From Geosiphon pyriformis (lineage: Eukaryota; Glomeromycota; Glomeromycetes; Archaeosporales; Geosiphonaceae), in contig JAAOMT010000664.1 of the NCBI GenBank assembly GCA_016748015.1, positions 428,786 to 492,785 of the forward strand: DNA of 64,000 bases, written 5' to 3'. This document shows, one piece after another, positions 60,063-64,000 of the stretch (its first letter is position 1; the number at the start of each line of letters is the position of its first letter). Under the pieces are notes generated by a model. It was not told the origin of the DNA and did not search any database. It worked only from the letters and a program-made list of their open reading frames with translations. The position numbers and the translations under genes are program-made.

Positions 60063-60716
60063 ATGACACAACAAAACTGGAGATTGGTGATGGTTGTCCA
60101 CCAACTGATCCCCAGTTTCTCCAACTCACTATTAGGATCGCATTCTTGGAATTCGGGTACTGGTGCCACCCAAAACCCGAATTCTCAGAACTATTTAAGT
60201 CTCCTGGTTACTTCAGAAGACACCACACCCAGCAATCCAGAAACCAACCCAATCCAAAAACTTATCAGCAACATACTACCAGCAACAGTCACTGAAAACA
60301 AAACATTAGCAGCCATCTTCCCATTTGAATTTGAGGAAACCATCCCAGTTTTATTATTCAGTGGAGCCGTTCTTGAAGAAAAACCCATTACAGCAATGTA
60401 TACTGATGCCAAAGTAGATAGCCATTTCATCAAATTAATCCTAGACAATGGTTCAGCAGGCAGTATTATCATGCAACAACTCATGAACCAATTAGGTTGC
60501 CAAGTTGATCATGCTGTTAGTGCTTGTATAATCACTATTAATAGAGTGACCAAAACTCCAATCAGTGAAATTGACGATTTCTCATTCAAAATCAATGACA
60601 TTATAATACCCATAAAAGTCTTGGTAATGGAAGCCACACAATACCAGGCTCTTGTGGGCAATAATTGGTTGTCAAAAACCCATGCTACCCTCAATTGGAC
60701 CACCCAAGAACTATAA
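60063..60716 (+). pseudogene. Gypsy D retropepsin
   Basis: 217-codon open stretch, one of the longest protease pieces in the window. It has LAAIFPFEFEETIPVLLFSG, AMYTDAKVDSHFIKLILDNG, SAGSIIMQQLMNQLGCQVDH, ITINRVTKTPISEIDDFSF, VPIKVLVMEATQYQALVGN-like block and NWLSKTHATLNWTTQEL. The triad is Asp-Asn-Gly rather than Asp-Ser-Gly (Ser to Asn by G-to-A), so activity is doubtful. It ends in TAA at 60714-60716. Confidence 0.82.
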
Positions 60717-60949
60717 TTAACTTTTGGTGGTCAGCATACTCAAACACTGGCCACTTTAAGCCAAGCAATGCCCAACCACTCATCGAGTTTAAGGAAGAAA
60801 CAAAGAAACCTACCTGGGAAGCCTACCAAGTCTCGTGGGCTGACCAAGACCATAATAAGTTGCCATCAGTACCTTCTTGGAATGGCAACATCAAAAGAAA
60901 GCAAAAAGAAACAGAACTTACTTGGACCTCTAACCAAGCTTAGGAAACA

Positions 60950-62003
60950 AAAAACAACTACAACAAACCGGTTGATTGGAAATGGGAAGAGGAAGATAAC
61001 AGAAAGAGAAAAGGGAAAGAAACCACACTGAAAGAGACCACCAGTACCAGTAAAATAACCAGTGGCTGGACCAATTCATACTCAGTTCATGAGCCACTAT
61101 CACAACTGCCATATATTCTATTCAAATACAAAGACTGTGGAAAGAAACTTTCTTCCATGAGAGCATAGATTGCGCCAGATGAAAACCACTGGACACAAAC
61201 CCATTATTATTGTAAGCCATGTCATAGAAAACGCTATGGCTACCCAAAAAAACAGGACAAGTGGGACAATAAACCATGTCTTACTTGTGGCAAACAACTG
61301 CTTGACAAAGGAATGTGGAATGACATTTCTGGTCAAGAAGGAATGTGTGACACTTCATGCCAATACATGATTCTCATTAGTAACTGGGTGAATCATGATA
61401 CCCTGATTACAGCAGCATGGCACTGAGCACTCAATCACTTAGACAGTTACCCCCCACAATGAAGAAGAAATCTGGTGAATGGTTAATGCCAAAATAGAAG
61501 ATACTACACCCAATGAAATACTGGAAATTAAGAACAATTCTCCAGAACTGGTTGATATCATTTGTATTCCTAACCCAGATGCTTTTATGGACAAAGAAAC
61601 AGGTCCAGAAGACTTCCACAAATACTACCAAAATTTGGCACCTACAAAAGAAGAGCAGAAGCAGCATTTAGAACAATTATACACCTGATTATATGACTAC
61701 TGTTTGATTCCTTGTGACTTTCAATATTGTAATAAGTGTGATCTCATTTACAATCCACTACCATGCATGATCTACATGATCCTGGAAGAAATTGAACCAA
61801 TCAGCAGCTGCACATTTAAATTGAAATCATTATTTGATTCTAATTCAAACTCCGACAATGATGATAACAAAAACACCAGTTCCAGCTCCATTCAAATTGG
61901 TGATAACAATGACAATGATTCCAACTCAGATTCAAACTCCGACCCAAAATATAAACAATACATTGCACTGTCAGACCTCTTCAAAGAACAGGAGTTAAAA
62001 TAG
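60950..62003 (+). pseudogene. Gypsy D Cys-rich module and acidic linker
   Basis: Pieces: a Lys/Glu/Thr-rich start (60950-61060), YKDCGKKLSSMRA (about 61130; the first Cys of the usual CKDC is Tyr), HYYCKPCHRKRYGYPKKQ, KPCLTCGKQLLDKGMWND, GMCDTSCQYMILISNW, then after stops AKIEDTTPNEILEIKNNSPE, YDYCLIPCDFQYCNKCDLIY and a Ser/Asn/Asp-rich run (about 61840-61960) ending EQELK. Spacing of the Cys pairs equals that of B and C. Function unknown. Confidence 0.7.
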
Positions 62004-62027
62004 TATAGTGACAATAATGAAGGTATT

Positions 62028-62951
62028 ATGCCAGAACATGTGCATAATACTGATGCTGGGTTTGATCTGAGGTATCCAGGAAAAGATGCCATTAAATTGG
62101 AACCACATTCACACACTTGCATTGATTTGAAAGTAGTATTAGAAATCTCAGCAACAACAATAGTTCAACTAGCATTTAGGAGTAGTTTAGCAAAAAGAGA
62201 AATTAATATAAGAGGAGGAATAATTGACACAGGATATGTAGGAAATATCATTGCTATACTACAAAATGACTCTGAAAAGGCCTATATCATAGAGCCAAAT
62301 GAAAAGATAACACAGGCAATATTCTTATCTCTGGTGGAAATAGTGCAGTTAGTATCAATGGAAAATAGGGAGGAATTAGGGATAACAGCAAGAAAAATAC
62401 AGAGATTTGGATCAATGAGTAGAATAGATGTACCAGTCAATATGACAGAAGAAAAAATTGTTGACCAAGAAGAAATTATCTCAATGGGTCAAGCAATTTC
62501 TATTTCACCATATGGCCAGTACATGGTAGGAATAAAGTGGGAAGTAAAAGAACAGAATCAGATTTTTGAAGCAGAACCAATCCTTTGTGAATCAGGAGAG
62601 ATTGAACTTATTAATCTCCATATACCAGCCAAAAATTACAGCCATATCAAAATTTCCATCTATAATAACACAGGAAATGTCATAGTAATACTAGCCAGAA
62701 CCACCATTGGATACTTAAGCACTGAAATAGAGAATCAACTACCAAGCACCATTCCAGACTTTTCACAGCTTTGTGAATATGTTAATATCACATCACAAAC
62801 AATATATGGACAAAGCAAATATTATTTGCTCCAACCAGAGCAATTGGAACAAATGAACATAAGAAACTTAGATCCACTCCAATGTATACAGCTCAAGATA
62901 TTGCTCAACAATTTCAATGACATCTTTGCTAGCAAAAACGAGTTTGGCTGA
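62028..62951 (+). pseudogene. Gypsy D dUTPase and beta linker (307 codons open)
   Basis: The longest intact dUTPase copy in the window. Motif 1 HNTDAGFDLRYPG, motif 2 FRSSLAKRE, motif 3 GGIIDTGYVGNIIAI (catalytic Asp and Tyr kept), motif 4 PNEKITQAIF, motif 5 RFGSMSRIDVPVN (loosely GFGSTG). The beta linker follows (LINLHIPAKNYSHIKISIYN, TTIGYLSTEIE), then LLQPEQLEQMNIRNLDPLQC and a TGA after NEFG at 62949. The domain is fused into pol and not preceded by its own LTR or promoter. Enzyme activity is possible for the domain alone but not shown. Confidence 0.84.
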
Positions 62952-64000
62952 ACTGACATCATCCAACATCAGATCAAGACTGGAAATGCAATGCCAATTA
63001 AACAAAGAGCATACAGAGTACCACTAGCTAGCCATGAGATCATTTGTCAAGAGATAAACTGAATGCTTAACAACAGGCTAATTCAACCATCAATGAGCCC
63101 ATGGTCATTACCAGTAGTACTCATCCAGAAGAAGAATAGAAAAATCTGATTTTGTGTGGACTACAGGAAACTTAATGGTGTAACTCGTGAAGACAGCTAT
63201 TTAACCCCAAGAATACAAAAATTGTTCGACACTTTCGGTGGAAACAAATGGTTCTTAACATTAGACTTAGACAGTGGTTACTGGCAAGTAGCCATAAATC
63301 CAGCCAACAAGGAGAAGACGGCATTCACCACTAGAGAAGGAAATTTTGAATTTGAAGTGATGCCCTTTGGCTTAACCAATGCCCCAGCCACTTTCCAATG
63401 GCTAATGGAAATCATTTATACTGGCTTATTGTGGAAATCAGTAGTTGTATACTTGGATGACACCAATGTATTCTCAAAAACATTCAATAATCATCTTCAT
63501 CATCTTTAATAAGTGTTCGAAAGGCTAAGAAGAGCAGAACTAAAGTTAAATGTAACAAAGTGCTTTTTCAGCAAGACAGAACTAAAATTCTTGGGACACA
63601 TAATCAGCAAAGATGGCATCAAAATGGATCCAAAGAAAATAGAGATAGTAAAGAACTTTCCAGTACCAACTAATGTGACTGAATTGAAATCATTCTTGGA
63701 ATTTGCAAGCTATTATCAATGCTTTATAAAGAACTTTTCAAAGATAGCTCAACTGCTCAATAATCTGCAAACCAAGAATACAAAATATGAATAGACAGAA
63801 AGTCAACAAGAAGCTTTTAATATTCTGAAAAGAAAGCTCATTCAAGCTCCAGTACTGATCTACCCAAATCACAACAAACTATTCATCATTACCACTAATG
63901 CATTAGGCCAAGCATTGGGAACAGTACTATCTCAGAAGGGATCAAATGGCAGAGAACATCCAGTAGCATATGCCAGCCAAGGTCTAACACCAGCTGAAAA
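62952..64000 (+). pseudogene. Gypsy D reverse transcriptase and start of RNase H
   Basis: RT: MPIKQRAYRVPLASHEIICQ, MDYRKLNGVTREDSYLTPRI (63156 on), TLDLDSGYWQVAINPANKEK, FEVMPFGLTNAPATFQWLME and an intact Y-L-D-D box (about 63450-63465), open from 63156 to 63509. After a stop the thumb is open 63513-63794 (FFSKTELKFLGHIISKDGIK). RNase H begins near 63880 (FIITTNALGQALGTVL; the family Asp is Asn) and is cut by the window end. Stops lie at 63149 (TGA), 63507 (TAA, Gln site) and 63792 (TAG, Trp site). Confidence 0.85.

Larger units (their letters stand above)
56960..64000 (+). mobile_element. Gypsy D (plus), runs off the right edge in RNase H
   Basis: 5' LTR 56960-57910, PBS 57913-57930, then gag, protease, Cys-rich module, dUTPase, RT and the start of RNase H. 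It is inserted in the 3' LTR of gypsy C (left flank TCAT, 56956-56959), so it is the youngest element of this block. It has fewer stops than C and an intact RT box, but its protease triad reads Asp-Asn-Gly. Confidence 0.87.

Overview
The window reads as nuclear DNA of an early-diverging fungus, most likely an arbuscular mycorrhizal (Glomeromycotina, Rhizophagus-like) species. The reasons are the very AT-rich sequence, one spliced WD40 gene with short introns, an intronless Asn/Ser-rich gene, and LINE and Ty3/gypsy families that resemble, from memory, the repeats of Rhizophagus. The species call is inference. No rRNA, tRNA or CRISPR array was seen.

Layout. 1-26.1 kb is a nested transposon block: a decayed LINE (LINE1) split by a solo LTR (744-1654) and by a pol-less gypsy element A (3139-9086, with another solo LTR inside its 5' LTR); then an ORF1-only LINE (LINE2) split by a minus-strand tandem gypsy array B (11146-24824) that contains a 20-N assembly gap. 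26.4-37.1 kb is the host gene island: pfs2/WDR33 (11 exons, plus strand), convergent with a 1843-residue disordered protein gene (minus). 38.08-41.25 kb is an odd compact block of four co-directional, intronless reading frames (a HIT-like protein, a DUF7869-like protein and two unknowns). Inside it the in-frame stops are all TGA, at sites where Trp fits. 41.4-42.4 kb is a broken plus-strand gene, and 42.4-44.9 kb is extreme AT-rich debris of hypermutated LTRs. 44.9-64 kb is a second nested block: LINE3 (minus, ORF1-only) < gypsy C' (minus) < gypsy C (plus) < gypsy D (plus, running off the window).

The gypsy family order, in sense, is LTR - PBS - gag (with CCHC knuckle) - retropepsin - Cys-rich zinc-ribbon-like module - acidic Ser/Asp/Asn linker - dUTPase - beta-rich linker - RT - RNase H - integrase - extra 3' ORF - PPT - LTR. 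Every copy is broken by premature stops, mostly reachable by C-to-T change on one strand or the other. Position-matched codons between copies show this directly. LTR insertions leave 4-bp target duplications.

Most interesting: (1) the TGA-for-Trp block, which could be endobacterial (Mollicutes-type code) DNA joined to fungal DNA, or an assembly join; (2) the C-to-T mutation signature across repeats, up to near-complete erosion of GC in one tract; (3) the Cys-rich + dUTPase + 3' accessory ORF architecture of the gypsy family; (4) the ORF1-only LINE subfamily.
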